A DNA stretch of 11,601 nt from an uncultured Lachnospiraceae bacterium. Its GTDB lineage: Bacteria; Bacillota; Clostridia; Lachnospirales; Lachnospiraceae. The notes below the pieces were generated by a model. The model made no database searches. It was not told where the DNA came from and worked only from the letters and a program-made list of their open reading frames with translations. Position numbers and translations under genes: made by a program. Location of the stretch: NCBI GenBank assembly GCA_910586405.1, contig CAJUII010000101.1, positions 1 to 11,601 of the forward strand, written 5' to 3'. Shown here piece after piece: positions 1 to 7,886 of this stretch (the stretch's first letter is position 1; the number at the start of each line of letters is the position of its first letter).

Positions 1-1512
1 TTATTTCATCAGCGAATCAATCTCTGCCAGAATATCCTTCTTCCGCTCCGTGAACAGCATATCCTTGTTGTGCCTGAAATACGCCTCGCATCCATATTTA
101 CTGATAAAATGTGCCGAGTAGGTGTTGATGGTAAGCTCCGTCACCAAAATCAGAAGTTCTTGGCTGCCCTCCTCAAATGCCTCCTCACAGAATTGAAACA
201 CATTTGTCAGATTCCCGTCTAACTGAGAAATCATCTTAGCCAGCGCTTTTTTGCGCTTGTCAAAGTCTGATTTCAGGAGTTTGAAGGCGGCGTCTGCGCC
301 CGCCGGCGCCTTCTCGACGATCAATTTGATCTGCGCGTCCAGTGCGGCAATCGTGAGATTCAGCACATACTCGCGGTCTGCGGAAAGATTTCCTGCCTTC
401 TTGCCGACAGCGATCTCCTTTTGCGCTGCCTCGGTGCGCCGCCTGACGACCTCCGTGAAGTCCTTCTCCACGACAAAGTCTGCCCGCATCAGTTTCAGGC
501 AGTTCACCAGCTCTAAGACAGCCCCCTCCTGCGCGGAAGCTTCGCGGATACCACTGACCAAACCGTCTATCAGCAATCCTAACAGCGACAAGCGCTCGTC
601 AAACCTTGCCGCCTTTGCGCGCTTGACAATCTCCTTGCCCGCCTTGCCTGCCATGATCTTGTCAATCTGATAATCGGACCTGTATTTTTTAAACAAATCA
701 TAGTACACTGCAAAGCCCTTCGCGATTTTTTTATTCTGCAAATATTGTATGACAAGCTGCTCTGTAATCAAAATCTCTTTTTGCTCATACAGCTTTATCA
801 TATCGGAAAGGTCACTCCAGCCGCGGGCTGTCACAAAACTTTTGCCGTCCACGGTGGTTTCGATCTTATAAAAATTGTCCTTTTTTACATCTAAATACGT
901 CGTGATCGCGGGATGCGTGCCTTTGCTATAAGCGTATTCCTTCCAGACCTCATAGTCTGGCTCTACATCAATCCTCTTTAGACGATCCCAAGTCACGATG
1001 TCAAACTCGCGCACAGAATTGTTATACTCTGGCGGATTGCCCGCAGTGACGACAATCCAGCCGCTCGGAACACAGTGGCGTCCAAAGGTCTTGTACTGTA
1101 AAAATTGCAGCATTGAGGGTGCAAGTGTCTCCGACACACAATTGATCTCGTCCAGAAACAAAATCCCCTCCTTCAAGCCGGTCTCCTCCATCAGATCATA
1201 AACTGACGCGATGATCTCGCTCATCGTGTACTCGCTGATGCTGTACTCCACACCGCCATAGTTTTTCTTGACAATAAACGGAAGCCCCAGCGCCGACTGT
1301 CTCGTATGATGCGTCATAGAATAGCTGATCAGACCAATCTGCAACTCCTGCGCAATCTGTTCCATAATCGCTGTCTTGCCGATTCCCGGCGCGCCCATCA
1401 AAAAGACAGGGCGCTGCCGCTCAACAGGAATCACATAATTTCCAAACTGATCCTTCGTCAGATAGGCGGACACCGCATTCTTGATATCTTCCTTTGCCTG
1501 CTTAATGTTCAT
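1..1512 (-). CDS. MoxR-type AAA+ ATPase
   Basis: A complete 503-residue P-loop ATPase of the MoxR/AAA_5 type. Visible motifs are Walker A GAPGIGKT (residues 40-47), Walker B ILFLDEIN (117-124), a sensor-1 region TAGNPPE (N159), a WDRLKR segment (175-180) that may carry the arginine finger, and a sensor-2-like TARGW (228-232). The AAA+ module takes up roughly the first 270 residues. The rest (about 275-503) is helical, charged and has no domain I recognise; it could be an oligomerisation or partner-binding region. No signal peptide or membrane segment is seen, so it is probably cytoplasmic. It is the last of five genes here, and its ATG overlaps the stop of the upstream LRR gene (ATGA), with GGAGGAG just upstream, so translational coupling is likely. 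MoxR ATPases are known to act with VWA proteins as chaperone-like remodelling machines. The VWA partner is the first gene of this operon. Family call is firm; the substrate is unknown. Confidence 0.93.
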   Translation of the reverse strand: MNIKQAKEDIKNAVSAYLTKDQFGNYVIPVERQRPVFLMGAPGIGKTAIMEQIAQELQIGLISYSMTHHTRQSALGLPFIVKKNYGGVEYSISEYTMSEIIASVYDLMEETGLKEGILFLDEINCVSETLAPSMLQFLQYKTFGRHCVPSGWIVVTAGNPPEYNNSVREFDIVTWDRLKRIDVEPDYEVWKEYAYSKGTHPAITTYLDVKKDNFYKIETTVDGKSFVTARGWSDLSDMIKLYEQKEILITEQLVIQYLQNKKIAKGFAVYYDLFKKYRSDYQIDKIMAGKAGKEIVKRAKAARFDERLSLLGLLIDGLVSGIREASAQEGAVLELVNCLKLMRADFVVEKDFTEVVRRRTEAAQKEIAVGKKAGNLSADREYVLNLTIAALDAQIKLIVEKAPAGADAAFKLLKSDFDKRKKALAKMISQLDGNLTNVFQFCEEAFEEGSQELLILVTELTINTYSAHFISKYGCEAYFRHNKDMLFTERKKDILAEIDSLMK

Positions 1513-3125
1513 TGTTCTCCTCCATTGTACTCATAATGTAAACCAAATTTTTCACAGTAAATTCTTGCCGGCAAGAGCGCCGGAATCCGCACAGTGACAT
1601 TGTCACAGTCCAGAAAAAGCGCTGGTGCGTTTTCTGCACACTGGGCATCCTTGAATATATCAAGCGTACTTGGCAGCACCACCTGTTCAAGCGCCTTCCC
1701 CGCTCGGTGCCAGCTGCTGAACAACCCGTCTCCCACGATGCGCACGCCCTCGGGAATGACAACCTCCTTCAACTGATTACAGTCGCTGAAAGCATACTCT
1801 CCTATCACTTCCACGCCCGCCGCGAGCACAATCTCCTGTAATGCTGGCAAGTCTCGAAACGCACTGGCGCCGATCACCCGAATGCCTGCGGGCAGTATAA
1901 TCTTTGTGATGGTCCGTCGAAACGCACGCACCGATTCCTTCACGCGGGGACCATAGGGCGCGAATGCAAGCGCTCCGATTTCTGTTACTCTGTATTTTCC
2001 AATCATCTCTGGCACCGTAATCTCTGTGCTGCTGCCCTTGTATCCAGTGATCACCAGTGTTCCATCCTCCTTCTCTCGAAAAGCCCACGTTTTCTTGAGC
2101 TGGGTCATGGAATTGGGGTTGGCATTCAACTCACGGCTCATCTTTCGCTCTGCCCTCTCTGCCTCCGCAGCAAAGTCCGCTGTGCGGTTTTTATAATCCA
2201 GCAAAAATGCTGTACATTCCGTCTTGTGATTCTCTGAGGCGTACTGTATCATCTCATCGCGCAACTGTGGGCGTTTGAGCCAACCCTGATTTGCAGCAAG
2301 CTTGAGACATTCGGTATTTTCATCCGCAATCAAGCGTTGAAGCAGATATTTTTTCTTCATCTTTGAATGATCAAAATGTTCCATGAAAAACGAAAAAATT
2401 TCCGGGTGATAGAACCGGTCCTGCAAGGCATATTCCATTCCATTGGTAAAATGCAGCTTTTTATCTTCACCAACATCATGAACCACCTCGGACATAACCT
2501 GCAAAAAGCGCTCGTCATTCATCGTTCTGATACAATCAATGTAAATATACCATACCGTGCACCCATGGCCCTCTGTCAGCATTCTTTTCTTGTTATCCGA
2601 GATAGAAATACCTCTGTCTTTTAATGCGGCAGCGATCTCCTCCTCCCCTGCAAAGAGTGCCAGACACAACAGCTCACCCGGACAAAATCCTGCCTTCTGG
2701 CCATTGTCACAAAGATACATGATGACCTCCATAAGCTGTTCCTTTGAAATGGGCTCGAGCTGATGCCCCTCCCTGTCCCTCAGTGTGCTCAGATACACTC
2801 TTAGCTGATGCTCGTGAATTTTATTGATCTCGCTAAATAAAAACAGGAGGAAAAAGTCCAGATCATACGCTGTATATCCAAATAACTCATAGGACCTATA
2901 TCGGACTGTCTCCCTGTCGCAGCGGAAGGTCGCACCATTTTCGATTAGCACCTTCACCATTTCCAAACCGCGGAAGCGACAGGCAATCCCTAAAATATGG
3001 GCGGTTAAGAGGACATTTCCCAGCTTCTTATACAGCGCTGAAACTTCGCTTGGCGTATCACTTCGCACCGCCTCTTCCAGTGCAGTGATCTTGGCGTCCT
3101 CATTCACATCCAGTTTTATTTTCAT
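1509..3125 (-). CDS. Ankyrin-like + BspA-type LRR protein (paralog C)
   Basis: A 538-residue protein without signal peptide or transmembrane segment, so probably cytoplasmic. Residues about 12-68 contain an ankyrin-like helical hairpin (HILGIACRFRG followed by VKVLIENGATF). The middle (about 75-300) is helical and unassigned, followed by a second ankyrin-like stretch ending in LLDYKNRTAD (308-317). A charged helix follows, and then a DGTLVITGYKG strand leads into BspA-type LRRs (LRR_5 family, about 354-490) with repeats of the form ITKIILPAGIRVIGASAF. The tail VRIPALLPARIYCEKFGLHY resembles the C-terminal cap of the paralogs. It is the most diverged of three tandem copies: its N-terminus lacks the MELAQEERA start and its first LRR carries an insertion (about 390-404). 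It starts with an ATGA overlap on the gene upstream, preceded by AGGAGA, and its own stop overlaps the MoxR start. LRR and ankyrin folds normally bind proteins; a recognition or scaffold role beside the ATPase is inference. Confidence 0.9.
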   Translation of the reverse strand: MKIKLDVNEDAKITALEEAVRSDTPSEVSALYKKLGNVLLTAHILGIACRFRGLEMVKVLIENGATFRCDRETVRYRSYELFGYTAYDLDFFLLFLFSEINKIHEHQLRVYLSTLRDREGHQLEPISKEQLMEVIMYLCDNGQKAGFCPGELLCLALFAGEEEIAAALKDRGISISDNKKRMLTEGHGCTVWYIYIDCIRTMNDERFLQVMSEVVHDVGEDKKLHFTNGMEYALQDRFYHPEIFSFFMEHFDHSKMKKKYLLQRLIADENTECLKLAANQGWLKRPQLRDEMIQYASENHKTECTAFLLDYKNRTADFAAEAERAERKMSRELNANPNSMTQLKKTWAFREKEDGTLVITGYKGSSTEITVPEMIGKYRVTEIGALAFAPYGPRVKESVRAFRRTITKIILPAGIRVIGASAFRDLPALQEIVLAAGVEVIGEYAFSDCNQLKEVVIPEGVRIVGDGLFSSWHRAGKALEQVVLPSTLDIFKDAQCAENAPALFLDCDNVTVRIPALLPARIYCEKFGLHYEYNGGEQ

Positions 3126-4696
3126 TTCGTATTCTCCTTTGCCTCTTCTGCCTCACTGTACTTGTACGCAAACTTCTTTTCGATACAAAACGCTTCTGTT
3201 TTGCTCTCTTTCGGACAGTATATCGTCAGCTTGGGATTTCTGGGGAAAATCTCGTGGGAACGGTTTTTACAGCTATAATACGTGTCGCACTTTGCAGGAT
3301 TACATTTCCCCGTTTCCTCCTCCGCTGTCAGCAAACGCTCGACAGACTGCGGTATTCTGAGCTCCACTAAATTGTCACAGGCGCCAAACGCCTGCGTTCC
3401 GATTTCTTCTACGCCCTCGCAAAGCGTTACTTTTTCCAGCGCACTGCAATGAAAAAATGCGCGTTTTCCGATACTTTTGACTGTTCCGGGAACGATTACC
3501 TGTTTTATGGTATTGCATCCGTTGAATGCCAGCTTGCTGATCTCTGTGACAACGGCTTTGCCAATCTTCTCCGGCACCGTCACATCGCTTGCCTCTCCCA
3601 TATAGCCATAAATGACCAGCGTGCCATCCTCCCGCTTTTTATAGCGCCATATTTTTCGCATTGCCGCCACGGAAGCAGGCGACAGGAAGAGCTCCCGCCT
3701 CAGCTTTTGCTCAGCCTTTTTTTGCTCTGCTGCCAAATCCGCCGTGCGGTTTTTATAATCCAGCAGCCACGCGAGCGCCTCTGTCTTTTTCTGGTTCATG
3801 GCATACTCGATCATTTCATCGCGCTTTCTCGGCACAGACAGCCAGCCCATCTGCTCAATGACAGGCAGCGCCTCCAAGGTATTCTCGTCGATCAGACTGC
3901 GTATTATCTGATACTTCTTCATTTTGTCCTGCCTGAAATGCGACAGAAAATATGCAAAGACGCTGAGATCGCCAAACCGCTTCTTGGTAATATCATACAT
4001 CTTCTCTGTAAAATAAAATGGTGTTTGACCAAGCTCTGACGCAAGCTGGTCCATGACTTGTATGTATGTCTCATCTGGGAGTTTTCCGGTCAGGGCGCCA
4101 AACTCATACCAGTATCCGTCGCCTGCCATACCGCCTTCTGTCATCGTGTGCACGCGGATTTCGGCAAGTGTGACATCTAATTTTTTCAGCGCCTCATAAA
4201 CAGCAGTGTCCATGGCAAAGATCGCGTAGAACAGCATCTCCTCCGGCTGAAAGGATATTTTTTCCCGATATTGGTAAAGATACGCAAGCACTGCGATGCG
4301 CTCATCGTCCGCCAGAAACGGCAGCGGCTTTGCTTTTTCCCGCTTTGCGCTCTGTGTGAATTTCATGCCCTTCATACTACAGGCGCCCTTTAATCCTCCG
4401 CGGAATAGTTTGAGCAGGTACAACGAATAGTTGGTGCGGTAATTTGCGTATTTCTGTCCGATATAACAGCGGTATTTTTCCTCGGTTTCCCCCGTGGAAG
4501 GAAAATCAAAAGTCGCGCCCTTCTCGACCAGCGCCCGCACCACATCTACGCCGCGAAAGCGGCAGGCAAGCCCCAGCGCAGGCGCGGACATCTCCACATC
4601 GCCAAGTTCCTCATATATAGTTACCAGCTCGTCAATAGAACAGTTGAGCACTGCCCATTGCAGCCGTTCGGCCCTCTCCTCCTGTGCAAGTTCCAT
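3122..4696 (-). CDS. Ankyrin-like + BspA-type LRR protein (paralog B)
   Basis: A 524-residue paralog of its two neighbours. I place the start at the ATG at 4696 rather than at an in-frame ATG 99 nt upstream (4795). From 4696 the protein begins MELAQEERA exactly like the upstream paralog, it has GGGGAGGAAT about 7 nt before it, and the longer form would overlap the preceding gene. Order of parts: an ankyrin-like segment (about 40-65, GLACRFRG then VEKGATFDFP); a unique helical middle; LLDYKNRTAD near 314-323; a DGTLVIYGY strand near 357; then only about three LRR_5 repeats (about 373-455, e.g. VKSIGKRAFFHCSALEKVTL). The C-terminal part before the cap contains three cysteines (about 465-476), and the cap (LTIYCPKESKTEAFC) is shared with paralog A. 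No secretion signal is seen. The 2-bp gap upstream and the 4-bp ATGA overlap downstream argue for one transcript and coupled translation. Family call is good; its role as a partner of the VWA/MoxR pair is inferred from context. Confidence 0.9.
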   Translation of the reverse strand: MELAQEERAERLQWAVLNCSIDELVTIYEELGDVEMSAPALGLACRFRGVDVVRALVEKGATFDFPSTGETEEKYRCYIGQKYANYRTNYSLYLLKLFRGGLKGACSMKGMKFTQSAKREKAKPLPFLADDERIAVLAYLYQYREKISFQPEEMLFYAIFAMDTAVYEALKKLDVTLAEIRVHTMTEGGMAGDGYWYEFGALTGKLPDETYIQVMDQLASELGQTPFYFTEKMYDITKKRFGDLSVFAYFLSHFRQDKMKKYQIIRSLIDENTLEALPVIEQMGWLSVPRKRDEMIEYAMNQKKTEALAWLLDYKNRTADLAAEQKKAEQKLRRELFLSPASVAAMRKIWRYKKREDGTLVIYGYMGEASDVTVPEKIGKAVVTEISKLAFNGCNTIKQVIVPGTVKSIGKRAFFHCSALEKVTLCEGVEEIGTQAFGACDNLVELRIPQSVERLLTAEEETGKCNPAKCDTYYSCKNRSHEIFPRNPKLTIYCPKESKTEAFCIEKKFAYKYSEAEEAKENTK

Positions 4697-4698
4697 CT

Positions 4699-6417
4699 TT
4701 ATTCCTCCCCACAATACTGATACCGGACTCCCTTTTCCCTGCAATATGACTCCGCCACACTCTGTTTCGGGCAGATGACTGTCACATCTGGACACGCTGC
4801 AAATAGCTCAAGATCCAGACTGTTTTCCTCTTTCTCCCGAATGCACTGAATCGACGCGGGCATATAAACCTTTCGCAACTTCGAACATTTGGCAAATACC
4901 CTCGCTCCAAGTTCCTCCACACCCTCGCTGATATACACCGTTTCTAGTGCAGCGCAGCCCAAAAACGCTTTCTTGCCAATGCGCTTCACGTTTGGCGGAA
5001 TCGTGAGGGTTCTCAACGCAGCGCACGCAGCAAATGCAGCTTCACCGATCTCCCTCACCCCTGCGGGAATGTTGATCTCACGCAATTCCTCCATACATTG
5101 AAAGGCTCCTGCGCCAATCAATTGAATTGTATCTGGCAGCACGATCTTTGTGATTTTCTTGTGCTGTCTGATCTGCTCTTTCGTGGCACCGCGATTCATC
5201 GTCTCGTTGTTTCTGCACTGATTTTCCTCGCCCGTAAATGTCCCTTTTCCAATGGCAGTAACAATACTTTTCCCAATTTTTTCCGGCACTGTGACCTCCG
5301 TCGCGCTCCCTTTGTAGTTGGTGATCGTGATCGTGCCATCCGCTGTCTTTTTATAACTCCACAACTGGCTTAACGCCATAACCGAGTCCGGCGCAGCATT
5401 GAGCTTTCGCATCAGCTTTTTGTCAGCCTTTTCCTGCTCTGCCGCAAAATCGGCGGTGCGGTTCTTGAAATCAAGCAGCCACGCAAGCAGCTCCGTCCGT
5501 TCCTGCTCTGCCGCATAGGCGATCATCTCCTCCCGCTTTCTGGGCGTACCCAGCCAGCCCTCCCGCTCAATCAACGGCATGGCTTCCACCAGATTCCTGT
5601 CGATCACACAGCGCATAATCTTCGCCGGCTGCATTTTTTCCCGCCTGAAATGTTCGAGGAAAAACTCAAAGATACTGATATCATGAAAACGATCCTGTAT
5701 ACTGTCAAACGTTTTTTCCGTAAAACGAAATGGCTTTCCATCAAGCTCTGTAGACAGCCGCTGCATAACGCCGACAAAATCCCGGTCCGCAAGTTTTCCT
5801 GTCAGCGTGCCAAACTCAAACCAGTATCCGTCTGCCAGCGTGCCCTCGGTCATCGCGTGAATGCGCTTTGGCGCAAGACATATCCTGCGCTTTTTTAGTT
5901 CCTCGTAAAGAAAATCATCCCTTGCAAAAATCGCATAAAAAAGCAGCTCCTCCGGCTGAAAAGCCAGTTTCTTTTGATTTAGGAGCAGATAATCGAGCAC
6001 TGCGCTGCGCGCACTGTCTGCGAGAAACGGCAGCAGCATTCCATCGTCCCGCTTTTGATTTTTGAAAAATTTCATTCCTTGCAGACAGCGCGCTCCCTTC
6101 ACTCCGCCCCGATAACATTTCAGGAAATACAGCGCGTAATTTGTGCGGTAATTCTCCCGATATTGCGCATGTTTTTCACCGATATGACAGTGATATTTGA
6201 TCTCGATTTCTTCGGTTGAAGGAAAATCAAAAGTCGCACCTTTTTCCACCAACACTTTGACCACTTCCAACCCGCGAAAACGGCAGGCAAGCCCCAATGC
6301 CGGCGCGGACATCTCCACATATCCAAGCGCGTCATAGACCTCCACGATCTCCTGAACAGTGCCGTTGATGACCGCCCGCTGTAATTGCGCGGCTCTCTCC
6401 TCCTGTGCAAGTTCCAT
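4699..6417 (-). CDS. Ankyrin-like + BspA-type LRR protein (paralog A)
   Basis: A 572-residue protein, the longest of the three paralogs. Residues 38-65 form an ankyrin-like unit (APALGLACRFRG then VKVLVEKGATFDF). Residues about 70-295 are helical and unassigned but match paralog B (for example PEELLFYAIFA at 155-165 and the EFGTLTGKL block at 201-209). Residues 295-327 look like a second ankyrin-type hairpin ending LDFKNRTAD. After DGTITITNYKG (360-370) come about six BspA-type LRRs of roughly 23 residues, clearest at 422-513, e.g. VREIGEAAFAACAALRTLTI. A hydrophilic insertion of about 25 residues (395-420) interrupts the first repeat. The C-terminal cap is VTVICPKQSVAESYC. No signal peptide is present, whereas many BspA-type LRR proteins are surface-exposed; here the array appears to be intracellular. 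Start ATG has AAGGAGGAA about 7 nt upstream. It follows the VWA gene by 60 bp and precedes paralog B by 2 bp. Confidence 0.91.
   Translation of the reverse strand: MELAQEERAAQLQRAVINGTVQEIVEVYDALGYVEMSAPALGLACRFRGLEVVKVLVEKGATFDFPSTEEIEIKYHCHIGEKHAQYRENYRTNYALYFLKCYRGGVKGARCLQGMKFFKNQKRDDGMLLPFLADSARSAVLDYLLLNQKKLAFQPEELLFYAIFARDDFLYEELKKRRICLAPKRIHAMTEGTLADGYWFEFGTLTGKLADRDFVGVMQRLSTELDGKPFRFTEKTFDSIQDRFHDISIFEFFLEHFRREKMQPAKIMRCVIDRNLVEAMPLIEREGWLGTPRKREEMIAYAAEQERTELLAWLLDFKNRTADFAAEQEKADKKLMRKLNAAPDSVMALSQLWSYKKTADGTITITNYKGSATEVTVPEKIGKSIVTAIGKGTFTGEENQCRNNETMNRGATKEQIRQHKKITKIVLPDTIQLIGAGAFQCMEELREINIPAGVREIGEAAFAACAALRTLTIPPNVKRIGKKAFLGCAALETVYISEGVEELGARVFAKCSKLRKVYMPASIQCIREKEENSLDLELFAACPDVTVICPKQSVAESYCREKGVRYQYCGEE
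4704..4708 (-). promoter_or_regulatory. Ribosome binding site fixing the start of LRR paralog B
   Basis: On the minus strand GGAGG (within GGGGAGGAAT) lies 7 nt before the ATG at 4696. It sits inside the last codons of the upstream LRR gene. This site, plus identity of the first residues with paralog A, selects 4696 over the in-frame ATG at 4795. Confidence 0.75.
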
Positions 6418-6477
6418 CTGGATTCCTCCTTTTGTCGAACATCAATTCTATTCTCCCTGCATTCCCCTTTGCTTCTG

Positions 6478-7836
6478 TCACAGCTCCTCTTTCCTGAGCA
6501 CCAATTTCATCGCCCACGACGGAACTTCATAATTATTCGACGTGCTCGGGTTCTGTTCGTCCTCCACAAACACAAATGCAGTGTCATATGACGGCATTTT
6601 CTGGGGAAAACTTCCATATCCGTCAGTAAAATAAATCAAGCCTTTTAGATTGTCAAATTCTTTCTTTTCCACCAGATGATTGACATACGCAAACACCGGG
6701 CGAAAATCTGTTCCTCCCAGACCGTGAAGCTGCATCTGCTTTAGGTACGCATCAAACTCCTGTTGTGTCGTAATCTTCACATCCTCCTGAATCTCTGCGT
6801 CGCACTGAATGATGTGAAGATTAATCTTTGAAAAAAAGCTCTCCGTACTTTTGAGGATATTGTAGGTTTTCTGGACAAACGTCTGCACCAAGCTGCCCGA
6901 TGTCGAGCCGGAGGTGTCAATCGCAATCACAAATTCACGAATGCGTTTCACCTCCCTGTACTCTAGCGGTTCTATTAACGGCATGTTCTCATACAGCGCG
7001 AAACCATACGTATAAAAATTATAATCAAATTCATCCGGGTTGAGCTTCATCATCTCTGCCCTGACTGCAAACTTCTTGAGAAATTCTGAATAATCATAGC
7101 GTTCCCGGTTCACCTCTCTCAAATTCTGTGTCAGCAGTCCTGCACCCTTTCCCTGCAACATGAACACTTCCAGCTCGGTCTGCATGCGCAGGGCAATATC
7201 CGCCCAGCCTTGCAAGAGCAGCAGCATGTTTGACAGCGGTTTGACAGCCTCACCATGGCTGGCATACAAGTTCATCTTTTTCTTTTGTGTCTCCGTGAGA
7301 TACCACAGGACATGGTCGTCTCCTTTGAACAGCAAAGACAGCTTTTCCACCAAATGATCGGAAAGCTTTTCATCCAAAAAATATCTGTAGATTTTTTCTG
7401 CCGAAACGGTTTTGACTTTATTTTTAAAGAGATCGAAAAACTGGACTTGCTCTTTTGCCTTTGTGATATTCAGAAAGCTCAGCTCCAGATCATTGATCGC
7501 GCTCTCCACCGCAATATCACACGCCAGATCCCACATTGTCTGATCGACCAGCGTATTCACATAAAAATGTTTAAAGACACAGTGCAGCACACTGTGAAGA
7601 AAGTTGCGTATGGGCAGATTTTCATCGAGCATATACGCCTTTAAAATATGTACCGGGTCATAGACATACACGTCCCCGTCGCAGGCGCTAAAGGGCGTCA
7701 GATCGGGTCTGGGCGACATTCTGAACTGGTTTAGCGCCATGTCCATAAACCGCATATTGACTAACAGCTTGTTCTTTGACATCTGAATGATTTCGGCTGC
7801 TACTTTTTCAGTTTTTATCTTCTCTTCCTGTTCCAT
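6478..7836 (-). CDS. DUF2201-type VWA domain protein (MoxR partner)
   Basis: A 452-residue protein resembling the predicted metal-dependent peptidase/VWA family (DUF2201 N-terminal part plus VWA-like C-terminal part, COG3864-like). The N-terminal half contains HSVLHCVFKH (81-90), which lies where such proteins usually carry an HExxH-type zinc site, but the glutamate is replaced by S82. The C-terminal half (about 300-445) is a VWA fold with a complete MIDAS: DTSGS (307-311), T376 in GLGGTDFRP, and D405 in YFTDGYG. Metal-dependent adhesion or adaptor function is expected from the MIDAS; peptidase activity is doubtful. It is the first gene of the five-gene operon that ends with a MoxR ATPase, the classical partner of VWA proteins (compare RavA with ViaA). 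The start has GAGG about 9 nt upstream, weaker than in the other operon genes. No signal peptide or membrane helix is seen. Confidence 0.9.
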   Translation of the reverse strand: MEQEEKIKTEKVAAEIIQMSKNKLLVNMRFMDMALNQFRMSPRPDLTPFSACDGDVYVYDPVHILKAYMLDENLPIRNFLHSVLHCVFKHFYVNTLVDQTMWDLACDIAVESAINDLELSFLNITKAKEQVQFFDLFKNKVKTVSAEKIYRYFLDEKLSDHLVEKLSLLFKGDDHVLWYLTETQKKKMNLYASHGEAVKPLSNMLLLLQGWADIALRMQTELEVFMLQGKGAGLLTQNLREVNRERYDYSEFLKKFAVRAEMMKLNPDEFDYNFYTYGFALYENMPLIEPLEYREVKRIREFVIAIDTSGSTSGSLVQTFVQKTYNILKSTESFFSKINLHIIQCDAEIQEDVKITTQQEFDAYLKQMQLHGLGGTDFRPVFAYVNHLVEKKEFDNLKGLIYFTDGYGSFPQKMPSYDTAFVFVEDEQNPSTSNNYEVPSWAMKLVLRKEEL

Positions 7837-7861
7837 TCTCTTCTACCTCATACAAGAAAAT

Positions 7862-7874
7862 ATTATGCCATAAT
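7862..7874. promoter_or_regulatory. Perfect palindrome, possible operator of the VWA-LRR-MoxR operon
   Basis: ATTATGCCATAAT is a perfect inverted repeat of 6 bp arms around one base. It lies 26 bp upstream of the VWA start codon, in the short leader between a candidate promoter and the gene. A looser CGTA/TACG pair flanks it on one side. Binding by a dimeric regulator is inference; AT-rich palindromes of this size can arise by chance. Confidence 0.35.
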
Positions 7875-7886
7875 CGTATAAACCGC

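Noticed and set aside
251..670. A plus-strand 139-codon frame inside the MoxR gene.
   Set aside because: It is antisense to a gene with clear AAA+ motifs and has the Ser/Ala/Arg-rich composition typical of a shadow frame.
3449..4039. A plus-strand 196-codon frame antisense to LRR paralog B.
   Set aside because: It has no family resemblance and no convincing ribosome binding site; the opposite strand is a conserved paralogous gene.
4697..4795. A longer start for LRR paralog B at 4795, adding 33 residues.
   Set aside because: It would overlap the upstream gene by nearly 100 bp. The added residues have no match in the paralogs, and the ATG at 4696 has a strong ribosome binding site and the MELAQEERA start shared with paralog A.
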